Made by a program: the position numbers and the translations under genes. From contig WGMB01000006.1 of the NCBI GenBank assembly GCA_016125275.1, positions 153,684 to 217,683 of the forward strand: a DNA stretch of 64,000 bases, given 5' to 3'. This DNA comes from Acidobacteriota bacterium (GTDB lineage Bacteria > Acidobacteriota > Terriglobia > Bryobacterales > UBA6623). The stretch's first letter is position 1. Each line of letters begins with the position of its first letter. The notes under the pieces were generated by a model. That model was not told the DNA's origin. It worked only from the letters and a program-made list of their open reading frames with translations, and ran no database searches. Shown here in pieces: positions 17,209 to 25,398 of the stretch.

Positions 17209-19113
17209 GTGTCCCTTCGGATTGCGGTCGTCTGCTTCCTCGCTCTCGCGCCCCTGTTCGGCGCGGAGAAGCCCAATATTTTGTGGATCGTGCTCGAAGA
17301 CCTGAGCCCCGAGCTCGGTTGCTACGGCGACCCCTACGCCGTTACGCCCAACATCGACCGCCTCGCCCAGCAGAGTGCGATCTACACGCGCGCATTCTCC
17401 AACGGCGGCGCCTGCGCGCCCGCTCGATCCACGCTCATCACGGGCATGTATCCACCCGGCATCGGCACGCACCATATGCGCTCGGAAGGCCTGCCGCCCG
17501 CCTTCGTGCAGGGCTTTCCCGTCTATCTCCAGCAGGCCGGATACTTCACCTCTAACCACGCCAAGCAGGACTATAACTGGATCGCCCCGGCTGCCACCTG
17601 GAACGTCAACGACAACGATTGGCGCAGCAAGGGCTGGACGCAGCGCGGCGACCGGCCCTTCTTCACCGTCATCAACATCGCTGACACGCATTCGAGCCAG
17701 GTCTACCAGCCTTGGGCGCCCTGGCTCGAGCGGCGCGAGGCGCTCGAGCCAGGGCAGCGCCACGATCCGGCCCGCGCGGTCGTGCCGCCCTACTATCCCG
17801 ACACGCCTGAAACCCGCGAGATCCTGCGGCGCTACGCCGACAACGCCACCTTCGCCGACCAGAAAGTCGGCGAGGTCCTCGACAAGCTCGAGGCCGACGG
17901 TCTGGCCGATTCCACGATCGTCTTCTTCTATTCCGACCATGGAACCGGACTGCCCCGTAGCAAGAGCTTCCAGTTCGAATCGTCCACGCGTGTGCCGTTG
18001 CTCGTGCGTTTCCCTGAGAAGTTTGAAGATTTGGCCCCAGTCGCCCCGGGCGGCCGCGTGGAGCGTCTGGTCTCCTTCGTCGACTTCCCGGCCACCGTGC
18101 TCAGTCTCGCCGGCGTGCAGATTCCAAAGCACTTCCAGGGTGAAGCGTTTCTCGGCGACGGCCGCAAAGGCTTTCCGCGCCAGTTCGTCTTCGGCTACCG
18201 CGATCGCATGGACGAGCGCTATGAATTGATCCGCTCGGTGCGCGACGGCCGCTTCAAATACATCCGAAACTACTTTCCGCACCTGCCCTGGTTCCACGAG
18301 CAAACGCGCCTGTATCCGAGCACGAACCCGCTGCTGGAGATCTGGACGCAGCTCGCCGACGCAGGCAAGCTGCAAGGGCCCGCAGCGCTCTACATGGCTC
18401 ACAGCAAGCCCCGCGAACAGGTCTTCGACCTGCGCGAGGACCCCAACGAGATCCACGACTTGGCCGCGGACCCGGACTACGCCGGAGTTCTGCGAAAAAT
18501 GCGCAAGGCTTTTCGCGCCTGGCTGTTCGAAATTCAGGACCTGGGCTTCCTCCCCGAAGAGGAGATGTGGCTGCGCTTCGAGGGCCGCGCCTACGACGCC
18601 GTGCGGGCCGATCCCGAGGCCTACCCGATCGAAAGAATCCTCGCCGCCGCTGACTTGGTGGGAGCGAGGGGATCCTCGGTCGTGGCGCGGCAGACCGAGC
18701 TGCTGGCCGATGCCGATCCGACCGTCCGATTCTGGGCCGCCGTGGGGCTGACCGCGCAGCGAGAAGCCGCTTCACCCGCCGCCGAAGCTTTACTCAAAGC
18801 CTTGGAAGACGAGCGCCCGTCGGTCCGCACCGCGGCGGCCCAGGCGCTGTGCAATCTGGGGCGTTGCGGACGTGCTCTGCCCGTCCTGCTGGAGAATCTG
18901 CGCTCGGACCAGCAGTACGTTTCGCTGCGGGCGGCCAACGCTCTGGACCACTTGGGCGAGCGCGCCCGGCCCGTCTTGCCGGCGATGAAGGACTTCGTCG
19001 CTTCGTCTTCCCAGCTCCACGACAGAGAGTTCTTCGGCCAAGCCCCATTCAGTCATTGGGCGCTGCGGCAGGCGATCCGACGCTTGGAGCGCAATGCCCC
19101 GGCTGCGCCCTAA
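17209..19113 (+). CDS. Secreted sulfatase with C-terminal HEAT repeats
   Basis: Starting at GTG 17209 the protein has 634 residues. A signal peptide (VVCFLALAPLFGAE) is followed by a formylglycine-dependent sulfatase domain. The metal region is NILWIVLEDLSPELGCYG. The modified Cys69 is in CAPARSTLITGMYP (CxPxR), and SDHGTG follows later. After about residue 480 come HEAT-like repeats (DPTVRFWAAVGLTAQ, RPSVRTAAAQALCNLG). This sulfatase-plus-HEAT form is common in Planctomycetes, Verrucomicrobia and Acidobacteria, and is linked to sulfated glycan use. The substrate is not deducible. An open frame further upstream lacks a signal sequence, so the GTG before SLRIAVV was preferred. Confidence 0.92.
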   Translation: MSLRIAVVCFLALAPLFGAEKPNILWIVLEDLSPELGCYGDPYAVTPNIDRLAQQSAIYTRAFSNGGACAPARSTLITGMYPPGIGTHHMRSEGLPPAFVQGFPVYLQQAGYFTSNHAKQDYNWIAPAATWNVNDNDWRSKGWTQRGDRPFFTVINIADTHSSQVYQPWAPWLERREALEPGQRHDPARAVVPPYYPDTPETREILRRYADNATFADQKVGEVLDKLEADGLADSTIVFFYSDHGTGLPRSKSFQFESSTRVPLLVRFPEKFEDLAPVAPGGRVERLVSFVDFPATVLSLAGVQIPKHFQGEAFLGDGRKGFPRQFVFGYRDRMDERYELIRSVRDGRFKYIRNYFPHLPWFHEQTRLYPSTNPLLEIWTQLADAGKLQGPAALYMAHSKPREQVFDLREDPNEIHDLAADPDYAGVLRKMRKAFRAWLFEIQDLGFLPEEEMWLRFEGRAYDAVRADPEAYPIERILAAADLVGARGSSVVARQTELLADADPTVRFWAAVGLTAQREAASPAAEALLKALEDERPSVRTAAAQALCNLGRCGRALPVLLENLRSDQQYVSLRAANALDHLGERARPVLPAMKDFVASSSQLHDREFFGQAPFSHWALRQAIRRLERNAPAAP

Positions 19114-19352
19114 GCGGCTCCCCGAACCCAGCTAGGGTCCTGTCCGTACGACGCGGGCGATAAGCCACCAGGGGGATTGATTTCCCAATCGGTACGGGCT
19201 AGGTTAGTACCAAAGTACTGATACCGAAAAACTCTCACTACATTTTGTTCGCAACTGTTCGAAATCGAGACCCCTGGGCCGTGGGTCAGCATTTTTGGGG
19301 AGGAGGCGTACACAACATGATCTCGACCTGGAACTGATACAGGAGTTTCTCC
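19114..19352. other. Intergenic region with comparatively AT-rich tracts
   Basis: No gene was supported here. It contains an inverted repeat (19206-19219, listed separately) and a TTGATT at about 19178, but no clear -10 partner. It leads into the small protein gene at 19353. Confidence 0.5.
19206..19219. promoter_or_regulatory. Perfect inverted repeat AGTAC-CAAA-GTACT
   Basis: Two five-base arms separated by CAAA lie in an AT-richer tract 133 bases before the small ORF. With flanking GGT and ACC the symmetry extends imperfectly. It could be an operator; no regulator is adjacent. Confidence 0.35.
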
Positions 19353-19550
19353 ATGACCAACCTGAAGTCCCCCCGTTTGAAACGACACCGAATCGCGCAG
19401 CGACTCTCCCGTCTGACGCGTAATGCTCCCGACGCAGCGTCCGTCCGTACCACGCTGGCCGATCTGCGCCAGGAGCTCGAACAAGTCAACCGTATGATCC
19501 GAGTGTTGGAGTGGGCGTCGGCGCAACCGCTGTCCGAGCCCCGCACCTGA
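19353..19550 (+). CDS. Small basic hypothetical protein
   Basis: The 65-residue frame opens MTNLKSPRLKRHRIAQRLSR, then a predicted amphipathic helix TLADLRQELEQVNRMIRVLE. The N-terminal half is strongly basic. AGGAG lies eight bases upstream of the ATG, which is a good ribosome-binding site and the main support for a real gene. I do not recognise a family; a DNA- or RNA-binding or structural small protein is possible but not shown. The ADH gene follows after 43 bases. Confidence 0.5.
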   Translation: MTNLKSPRLKRHRIAQRLSRLTRNAPDAASVRTTLADLRQELEQVNRMIRVLEWASAQPLSEPRT

Positions 19551-19593
19551 CTTCGATTCTTGCCCGTGTCTGGTTCGCTAAGATCGATCGTGC

Positions 19594-20577
19594 ATGCGAC
19601 AGATCTTATTGAACCAGCCGGGCGAGTTTTCGACCTCCGAGCAGCCTCGCCCGGTCGTCGGCGAGGGAGAGGCGCTGGTCCGGATCCACCGAATCGGCGT
19701 CTGCGGCACGGACCTGCACGCCTTTGCGGGCCGCCAGCCCTTCTTTACCTACCCCCGCGTTCTAGGACACGAGCTCGGCGTTGAAGTCGTCGAGGTCGCG
19801 CCCAACAACCTTGGCGTCGCCGTTGGCGACCATTGCGCCGTCGAACCCTACCTGAATAATCCCTCCAGCCACGCCAGCCGCCTGGGCCGTCCCAACTGCT
19901 GCGAAGAGCTCAAGGTCCTCGGCGTACACGTCGACGGCGGCATGAGGGGCTTTCTGAACGTCCCCATCCGGCTGCTGCACAAGTCCGAAAAGCTCTCGTT
20001 CGAGCAGTTGGCGTTGGTGGAGACGCTCGGCATCGGCGAGCACGCCGTCGAGCGCAGCGCGATTCCGGCGGGCGAGACGGCTCTGGTCATCGGCGCCGGG
20101 CCGATCGGCTTGGCCATCGCGCAGTTCGTCCAGGCGGCCGGAGCGACGCCGGTCGTGGCGGACCTCAGCGCGCCGCGCCGCGGCTTCGTCGCCGATCTCG
20201 GCATCGAGGCGATCGAATCGCCCGGCGACCAGCTGTTTGACTTCGTCTTCGACGCCACCGGCTCCAAGGCGTCCATGGAAAAGTCGTTCGACTACTGCGC
20301 GCACGGCGCCAATCTGGTCTTCGTCGGGCTGGTGCAGGATACGATCTCGTTCCACGATCCGAGCTTCCACCGCAAGGAGCTCACGCTCAAGTCCAGCCGC
20401 AACAGTGCGCACGCCTTCCCCAAGATCATTCGGATGATCGAGGAGGGGCGGATCGACACCAACCCGTGGGTCAATCATCGCCTCACGCTGCGCAATACGC
20501 CGACGGAGTTCGCCGGTCTGCGGGCCATTCCCGATCTCGTCAAGGCCGTCATTGAAGTGGACGAAGGCGATCTATAG
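19594..20577 (+). CDS. Zinc-type alcohol dehydrogenase / polyol dehydrogenase-like oxidoreductase
   Basis: The 327-residue medium-chain dehydrogenase has a GroES-like N-terminus with catalytic zinc ligands Cys37 (GVCGTD) and His59-Glu60 (LGHE). A Rossmann fold follows with ALVIGAGPIGLAIAQF. It resembles the threonine, sorbitol or galactonate dehydrogenase branch. The lobe that normally holds four structural-zinc cysteines reads LNNPSSHASRLGRPNCC: three positions are replaced, so structural zinc is probably absent. TAAGAT at 19579-19584 is a candidate -10. The next gene is a racemase, hinting at hydroxy-acid or amino-acid catabolism, but the substrate is unknown. Confidence 0.85.
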   Translation: MRQILLNQPGEFSTSEQPRPVVGEGEALVRIHRIGVCGTDLHAFAGRQPFFTYPRVLGHELGVEVVEVAPNNLGVAVGDHCAVEPYLNNPSSHASRLGRPNCCEELKVLGVHVDGGMRGFLNVPIRLLHKSEKLSFEQLALVETLGIGEHAVERSAIPAGETALVIGAGPIGLAIAQFVQAAGATPVVADLSAPRRGFVADLGIEAIESPGDQLFDFVFDATGSKASMEKSFDYCAHGANLVFVGLVQDTISFHDPSFHRKELTLKSSRNSAHAFPKIIRMIEEGRIDTNPWVNHRLTLRNTPTEFAGLRAIPDLVKAVIEVDEGDL

Positions 20578-20650
20578 AGCTCGCCTTCCGACGCCGAGCG
20601 AAACCCGCCGGCATACGCGCGCTCCTCGTCCGCAGTAAGCTGAGGGGCTG

Positions 20651-21322
20651 ATGCCGACTCTCGCCATGATCCACACCAGCCCGCTGGTGATCCCCGTCTT
20701 CTCGAAACTGGCCGCCGCCAAGCTGCCGCAGGTGGAGTGCTTCCACATGCTCGACGAGAGCCTGCTGAAGAACACGCTCAAAGCCGGCCGCCTGGAGCCG
20801 GCGACGACCCGCCGCGTGGCTTCGATGACCTCGCTGGCCGGGGAAGCCGGCGCGGACGTCGTGCTGGTGACCTGTTCGTCGATCGGGCCGGCGGTGGACG
20901 TGGCCCGCCAAGTCGTGGCCTTTCCCGTCGTGCGCGTCGACGAGGCGATGGCGGACGCCGCCGTGGCCCAGGGCGGCCGCATCGGAGTCGCCGCCACCTT
21001 GCGCTCCACGCTCGAGCCAACGGTCTCTCTGATCGAGGCCCGGGCCCGCCTCATGGGCATCGAACGCGAGGTCGAGCCGCAGTTGTGCGAAGGCGCCTTC
21101 GAGGCGGCCTCGGCCGGCGACGCCGAACGCCACGATCAGCTTGTCGAGCGGGGCCTGCTGGAGCTCGCCGGCGGCGTGGACGTGATCGTGCTGGCGCAAG
21201 CCTCGATGGCTCGCGTCGTGGCCGCTCTGCCTCCTGGCCGGATCTCGGTCCCGATCCTGTCGAGCCCGGAGTCCGCCATCGAACGGGCGGCAGAGGCGCT
21301 GCGCAGCCTCGCCGCCGGCTAG
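20651..21322 (+). CDS. Aspartate/glutamate racemase-family protein
   Basis: The 223-residue protein has the Asp/Glu/hydantoin racemase fold: MIHTSPLVIPVF at the start, the first catalytic cysteine in VLVTCSSIGPAVD, and RIGVAATLRST in the middle. The second active-site cysteine, normally in a GC-type motif, is replaced (VLAQASMARV). It may therefore be a decarboxylase/isomerase-like or regulatory relative rather than a two-base racemase. TAAGCT at 20636-20641 is a candidate -10. It is co-directional with the dehydrogenase upstream. Confidence 0.82.
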   Translation: MPTLAMIHTSPLVIPVFSKLAAAKLPQVECFHMLDESLLKNTLKAGRLEPATTRRVASMTSLAGEAGADVVLVTCSSIGPAVDVARQVVAFPVVRVDEAMADAAVAQGGRIGVAATLRSTLEPTVSLIEARARLMGIEREVEPQLCEGAFEAASAGDAERHDQLVERGLLELAGGVDVIVLAQASMARVVAALPPGRISVPILSSPESAIERAAEALRSLAAG

Positions 21323-21340
21323 CTTCGGCCGCCGCGTCGC

Positions 21341-22708
21341 ATGGAAGAGCTGCCTCTATCGGTTCGCCTCATCGTTCTCGCCCTGCTGTTGGCGGTGAAC
21401 GCCTTCTTTGCCGCCGCCGAAGTCGCCCTGGTCTCGGTCCGTGAGACCCGTCTGCGGCAGTTGGCGGAGACCGGCCACCGGCGCGCCCGCGCTGCGCTCG
21501 GCTTGCTGGCCTCGCCGGACCGCATGCTCTCCGCCACGCAGTTGGGCGTCACGCTGGCGAGCCTGGGGCTGGGCTGGGCCGGCGAGGGAACGGTTTTCCG
21601 GATCATCGAGCCGCTACTCAACCGGCTGGTCCCGCCCGCCTTCGAACAGGCCGGCCATCTGGTCTCCTTCCTCATTGCCTTCCTGGCCATCACCTACTTC
21701 CACATGGTGCTGGGCGAGGTCGTGCCAAAGAACTTGGCGCTCGAGCGGTCCGAGCGGCTCGCGCTGGCGGTGGCGCCTCCGCTGGAGCTGTTCGCCCGCG
21801 TCACGGGCGTCTTCGTCTCCATCGTCAAGGGGACGGCGGCGCGTTTGTCCCGGCTGCTGGGCCTCGAGCTCAAGGGCGCGCAAGAAGGCTACACCGCCGA
21901 GGAGCTCAAGCTGATCGTCAGCGTCAGCGGACGCGAGGGCGAGCACGCCGCACGGCAGGAGGAGATGCTGCATCGGGCCATCGACTTCTTCCAGGTGACC
22001 GTGCGGGAGGTCATGACCCCTCGCCAAGAGATGGTCGCCTTGCCCATCGACGCCGCTCTGGACCAGGTCATCGATTGCCTAGCCCGCAAACGCCATTCGC
22101 GCATTCCGGTCTACGAAGGCGCCCCGGAGAACGTCGTCGGCGTCGTGATTGCCAAGGAGATTTGGTCGTTCGTGCAGCAGATGCGCCGCTGGCAGATGCT
22201 CGATCGCCCGCCGCCGAAGTTTCTGCTCAAGTCCTTCGTGCGCACCGTGGAGTTCGTTCCCGAGACCAAGGACCTCTACGAGCTGCTCGAGGAGTTCCAG
22301 GAGCGCCGGCGCCTGCTCGCGATGGTGGTGGACGAGTTCGGCACCGTCTCGGGCCTGGTCACCGTCGAAGACGCCGTTGAGCAGATCGTGGGCGAGATCC
22401 GCGAAGAGCACGAGCCGCCCGAGCCGCTCGAAGCCGAGGGCGGACCGGTCGAGCTCGACGGCCTGACCAACATCCGCGATCTCGACGCCTACTACGACAT
22501 CGGGCTGCCCTACGACGCCGGATTCGAAACCCTGGCCGGCTTCCTGTTGCAACGTCTGGGACATATCCCGCAAACTGGCGAATCAACCGACTTCGAAGGG
22601 CGACGGTACGAAGTCGTCTCGATGGACCGCAACCGCATCGCCCGCGTCCGTATCGCCCCCCTCGCGCCGGAACCCGACTCCGACCCGCTCGACGCCGACG
22701 GTTTGTAG
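21341..22708 (+). CDS. CNNM/CorC (HlyC)-type ion exporter
   Basis: The 455-residue protein has the canonical order. The DUF21/CNNM transmembrane domain (residues 1-190) includes NAFFAAAEVALVSVRETRLR and ATQLGVTLASLGLGW. A pair of CBS domains (about 205-330) includes VREVMTPRQEMVALP and RRRLLAMVVDEFGTVSGLVT. A CorC_HlyC domain (about 345-435) ends it. The family exports or tolerates Mg2+/Co2+, and the old name hemolysin C is misleading. Start is 18 bases after the racemase stop. Confidence 0.93.
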   Translation: MEELPLSVRLIVLALLLAVNAFFAAAEVALVSVRETRLRQLAETGHRRARAALGLLASPDRMLSATQLGVTLASLGLGWAGEGTVFRIIEPLLNRLVPPAFEQAGHLVSFLIAFLAITYFHMVLGEVVPKNLALERSERLALAVAPPLELFARVTGVFVSIVKGTAARLSRLLGLELKGAQEGYTAEELKLIVSVSGREGEHAARQEEMLHRAIDFFQVTVREVMTPRQEMVALPIDAALDQVIDCLARKRHSRIPVYEGAPENVVGVVIAKEIWSFVQQMRRWQMLDRPPPKFLLKSFVRTVEFVPETKDLYELLEEFQERRRLLAMVVDEFGTVSGLVTVEDAVEQIVGEIREEHEPPEPLEAEGGPVELDGLTNIRDLDAYYDIGLPYDAGFETLAGFLLQRLGHIPQTGESTDFEGRRYEVVSMDRNRIARVRIAPLAPEPDSDPLDADGL

Positions 22709-22716
22709 ACCCGCCC

Positions 22717-23391
22717 ATGTGGAAGAACTGGAAGATCACGGCGATCATCCCGTGCCTGAATGAAGAGCAGGGCGTCGAACAGGTGCTGCGCCTGATGCCC
22801 GACTACGTCGACGAAGTCATCGTGGTCGACAACGGCTCCACCGACCGCACCGCCGAGGTCGCCGCGAGCTTCGGCGCCAAGGTCGTGCCGGAGCTGGTGC
22901 GCGGTTACGGACGCGCCTACAAGAAGGGCTTCTCCGAAGCCACCGGCGACGTGATCGTCACCCTCGACGGCGACCACTCCTACCCGGTCGATGCGCTCTC
23001 CTACCTGCTCAGCGCCTTCGAACACCTCGACGTGGACTTCCTGAACGCCTCGCGCTTCCCCGTGCGCGACAGCAAGGCCATGAGCCTCAAGCACATGTTC
23101 GGAAACTGGGTGCTCTCGCTGGTCACCTCCGCACTGTTCTTTCGCTGGGTCAGCGACTCGCAGTCCGGCATGTGGGTCTTCAAGCGCTCGATCCTCGAGA
23201 AGATCCGGCTGGAGTCCGACGGCATGGCGTTTTCCGAGGAGATCAAGGTCGAGGTCATCAAGAACCGCTCCCTCAAGTTCGAGGAGATCCCAGTCAGCTA
23301 CAGCTCGCGTTTGGGCGAGATCAAGCTGAACCCTTGGCGCGACGGCTTCCAGAACCTGCTGTTCCTGTTCCGGCGCCGGCTGGGGCTGTGA
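22717..23391 (+). CDS. Family 2 glycosyltransferase, dolichol-phosphate mannosyltransferase-like
   Basis: The 224-residue GT-A protein opens with ITAIIPCLNEEQGVEQVL and has EVIVVDNGSTDRTAEVA, the metal-binding VTLDGDHSYP and a D-rich SDSQSGMWVFKRS. It has no C-terminal GtrA domain. It probably transfers a sugar from a nucleotide donor to a polyprenyl phosphate at the inner membrane face. The start is eight bases after the CorC gene, and a methyltransferase follows, so a short operon is likely. Confidence 0.9.
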   Translation: MWKNWKITAIIPCLNEEQGVEQVLRLMPDYVDEVIVVDNGSTDRTAEVAASFGAKVVPELVRGYGRAYKKGFSEATGDVIVTLDGDHSYPVDALSYLLSAFEHLDVDFLNASRFPVRDSKAMSLKHMFGNWVLSLVTSALFFRWVSDSQSGMWVFKRSILEKIRLESDGMAFSEEIKVEVIKNRSLKFEEIPVSYSSRLGEIKLNPWRDGFQNLLFLFRRRLGL

Positions 23392-23401
23392 GGCGCCGCT
23401 G

Positions 23402-24145
23402 ATGGAGCGCTACCGCCTCTACGACGGCTTCGCGGCCTTCTACAACCGCTACTGGGGCGAATACTTCCTCGAAGACGCCCGCGCCGGCGTGGCCGACGCC
23501 CTGCTGGCCCGCCTGCCGCCAGGCTCGCGCGTGCTGGACCTGTGCTGCGGCACCGGACAGACGGCCGCCTGGCTCCTCGCCTGCGGCTTCGAGGTGGTGG
23601 GCGTCGACGGCTCCGAGCCGATGCTGCGCTACGCCCGCGAGAACGCTACCACGGCCGAGTTTCTGTGCGCCGACGCCCGCGAGTTCGTCTTGCCGCAGCC
23701 CGTGGCGGGAGCGCTGGCGACGTTTGACAGCATGAACCACCTGCCGACTCTCGAAGGCCTGCGGCAGGTCTTCGAGCGCGTCTTCCAGGCGCTGCTGCCC
23801 GGGGGCTGGTTCCTGTTCGACATCAACACCCACGAGGGCTTCGAGTACGCCGCCGACGAGACTTACGCCGTCACCGCCGCCGACCACGTCGGCATCGTCC
23901 GCAGCCTCTACGATGCGGCGACGCGCACCGGAACCTCCTGGATCACGCTCTTCGAGCCGGCCGAAGGAGGCCTTTGGGCCCGGCGCGATCTCGAGATCCC
24001 CGAATACTGCCATCCGACCGGCCAGGTGGTTGCGGCGATCGAGGCCGCCGGCTTCCGCAAGCCGCGCATCTTCGACGCGACCGAGGATTTCGGCATGCCC
24101 AAGGCCGAGGGACGCCTTTTCCTGCTGACGCAGCGCCCGACCTGA
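23402..24145 (+). CDS. Class I SAM-dependent methyltransferase
   Basis: The 247-residue protein has the Rossmann-type motif I VLDLCCGTGQTAAWLL, motif II VVGVDGSEPMLRYA, and motif III region DARE...LATFDSMNHL. The N-terminal YRLYDGFAAFYNRYWGEYF is typical of small-molecule methyltransferases of this type. The substrate is unknown. It lies 10 bases after the glycosyltransferase and may modify its product. Confidence 0.88.
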   Translation: MERYRLYDGFAAFYNRYWGEYFLEDARAGVADALLARLPPGSRVLDLCCGTGQTAAWLLACGFEVVGVDGSEPMLRYARENATTAEFLCADAREFVLPQPVAGALATFDSMNHLPTLEGLRQVFERVFQALLPGGWFLFDINTHEGFEYAADETYAVTAADHVGIVRSLYDAATRTGTSWITLFEPAEGGLWARRDLEIPEYCHPTGQVVAAIEAAGFRKPRIFDATEDFGMPKAEGRLFLLTQRPT

Positions 24146-24161
24146 GACGGCCGGTGAGTGC

Positions 24162-24167
24162 TACACT
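24162..24167 (+). promoter_or_regulatory. Putative -10 box TACACT
   Basis: GCTACACT precedes the FAH-family gene by 27 bases and fits the recurrent -10 pattern. Confidence 0.35.
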
Positions 24168-24194
24168 AGCGCCTTCCGAACGGAGAATCGAACC

Positions 24195-24968
24195 TTGAAG
24201 TACGTCCGCTACGAGCACCAGGGCAAGACCGCCTACGGCATTCTTTCGGGGGAGCAGATCGAGGAGCTCTCCGGCAATTTCATCGGGGCCGAGCCCTCGA
24301 AGACCGGCTCCACGGTCGCGCTGTCGGACGTGAAGCTGCTCTACCCGGTGGAGGCCCCCAAGGTCCTCTGCGTCGGGCTGAACTATCAGAGCCACCTCAA
24401 CGGCCGTCCCACGCCCGCCAAGCCGGAGATCTTCTACAAGCCGCCGACGGCGCTGCAGAATCCCGGCGACCCGATCGAGCTGCCTTCGGACTCCAAGGAC
24501 GTACACTTCGAAGCCGAGCTGGTGGTGGTGATGGGCAAGACGGCCAAGAACGTCTCAGCCGCCGACGCCGCCGGCTACATCTTCGGCTACACCTGCGGCA
24601 ACGACGTCTCCGAGCGCAACTGGCAGAACGGCAGCCAGGGCGACAAGCCGGACGTGCAGTGGTGGCGCGCCAAGGGCTCGGACACGTTCGGCCCTCTGGG
24701 CCCGGCCGTTGAGACCGAGCTGGATGTGCCGAACAAGCGCATCACCTGCCGCTTGAACGGCGAGGTCAAGCAGACGCAGATGCTCAGCGACCTGATCTTC
24801 CCGCCGGCGAAGATCATCGAGTTCGTCACCCAGTTCATCACCCTCGAGCCGGGCGATGTGATCTACACCGGCACGCCGGGCCGCACGTCTCCGATGAAGG
24901 CGGGCGACAAGGTCGAGGTCGAGATCGAAGGTATCGGCGTACTGGAAAACCCCGTCGCCGCCGGCTGA
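24195..24968 (+). CDS. Fumarylacetoacetate hydrolase-family protein
   Basis: The 257-residue protein has the FAH fold: PKVLCVGLNYQSHLNGRP, HFEAELVVVMGK with the metal-ligand Glu residues, FGYTCGNDVSERNWQ, and a C-terminal GDVIYTGTPGRTSPMKAGD. Family members hydrolyse or decarboxylate beta-diketo or 2-oxo acids in aromatic or sugar-acid catabolism. The start is TTG or ATG-proximal at 24195 (KYVRYEHQGKTAYG). It lies just before the molybdenum hydroxylase cluster, which would fit an aromatic or heterocycle degradation role, by inference. Confidence 0.9.
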   Translation: MKYVRYEHQGKTAYGILSGEQIEELSGNFIGAEPSKTGSTVALSDVKLLYPVEAPKVLCVGLNYQSHLNGRPTPAKPEIFYKPPTALQNPGDPIELPSDSKDVHFEAELVVVMGKTAKNVSAADAAGYIFGYTCGNDVSERNWQNGSQGDKPDVQWWRAKGSDTFGPLGPAVETELDVPNKRITCRLNGEVKQTQMLSDLIFPPAKIIEFVTQFITLEPGDVIYTGTPGRTSPMKAGDKVEVEIEGIGVLENPVAAG

Positions 24969-25041
24969 GCGCGGTCGCCGCGAATTTTCCTTGTCGTCAC
25001 GCGGACGGACCTTGCGCCCACTCAGGCGGAGGGTTCATCCC

Positions 25042-25320
25042 ATGAAGCGCTACATCATCGAACGGGAAATCCCGGCGGTCGGCAGTCTGGACCGCAAACA
25101 ACTCCGCGAGGCCTCGAAGAAGTCGAACGCGGCCCTGGCGGAGTTGGCTCCTCGCATCCAATGGATCGAGTCGTTCGCCGTGGCCGACAAGACCTTCTGC
25201 GTCTACCTCGCGGAGGACGAAGAGGTCATTCAGCAGCACGCGGAGATGAGCGGTTTCCCCGCCAGCCGCATCAACGAAGTCCGCGCCATCTTCGACCCCA
25301 CCGACGCCCGCAGGGCCTGA
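25042..25320 (+). CDS. DUF4242 family protein
   Basis: The 92-residue protein MKRYIIEREIPAVGSLDRKQL matches the DUF4242 (nickel-binding-like, ferredoxin-like fold) start. It has WIESFAVADKTFCVYLAEDE and a final ASRINEVRAIFDPT. The ATG at 25042 has GGAGGG about 10 bases before it. Function is not established. Its place between FAH and the molybdenum hydroxylase may reflect a shared operon, although a hairpin and a -10 box follow it. Confidence 0.82.
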   Translation: MKRYIIEREIPAVGSLDRKQLREASKKSNAALAELAPRIQWIESFAVADKTFCVYLAEDEEVIQQHAEMSGFPASRINEVRAIFDPTDARRA

Positions 25321-25360
25321 GCGGACGCTCGGCGCAACAGTCCGTAACCGGAGTGTCATG

Positions 25361-25380
25361 GCCCAGGGGCTCCCCTGGGC
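25361..25380. terminator. Perfect 9-bp stem hairpin after DUF4242
   Basis: GCCCAGGGG-CT-CCCCTGGGC forms a perfect stem 41 bases after the DUF4242 stop and immediately before TATACT. There is no U-tract, so it could be a terminator or a regulatory hairpin for the next gene. Confidence 0.45.
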
Positions 25381-25386
25381 TATACT
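25381..25386 (+). promoter_or_regulatory. Putative -10 box TATACT for the molybdenum hydroxylase genes
   Basis: TATACT is 12 bases before the ATG at 25399 and touches the perfect hairpin 25361-25380. Confidence 0.4.
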
Positions 25387-25398
25387 CCTAGGTCGGCT

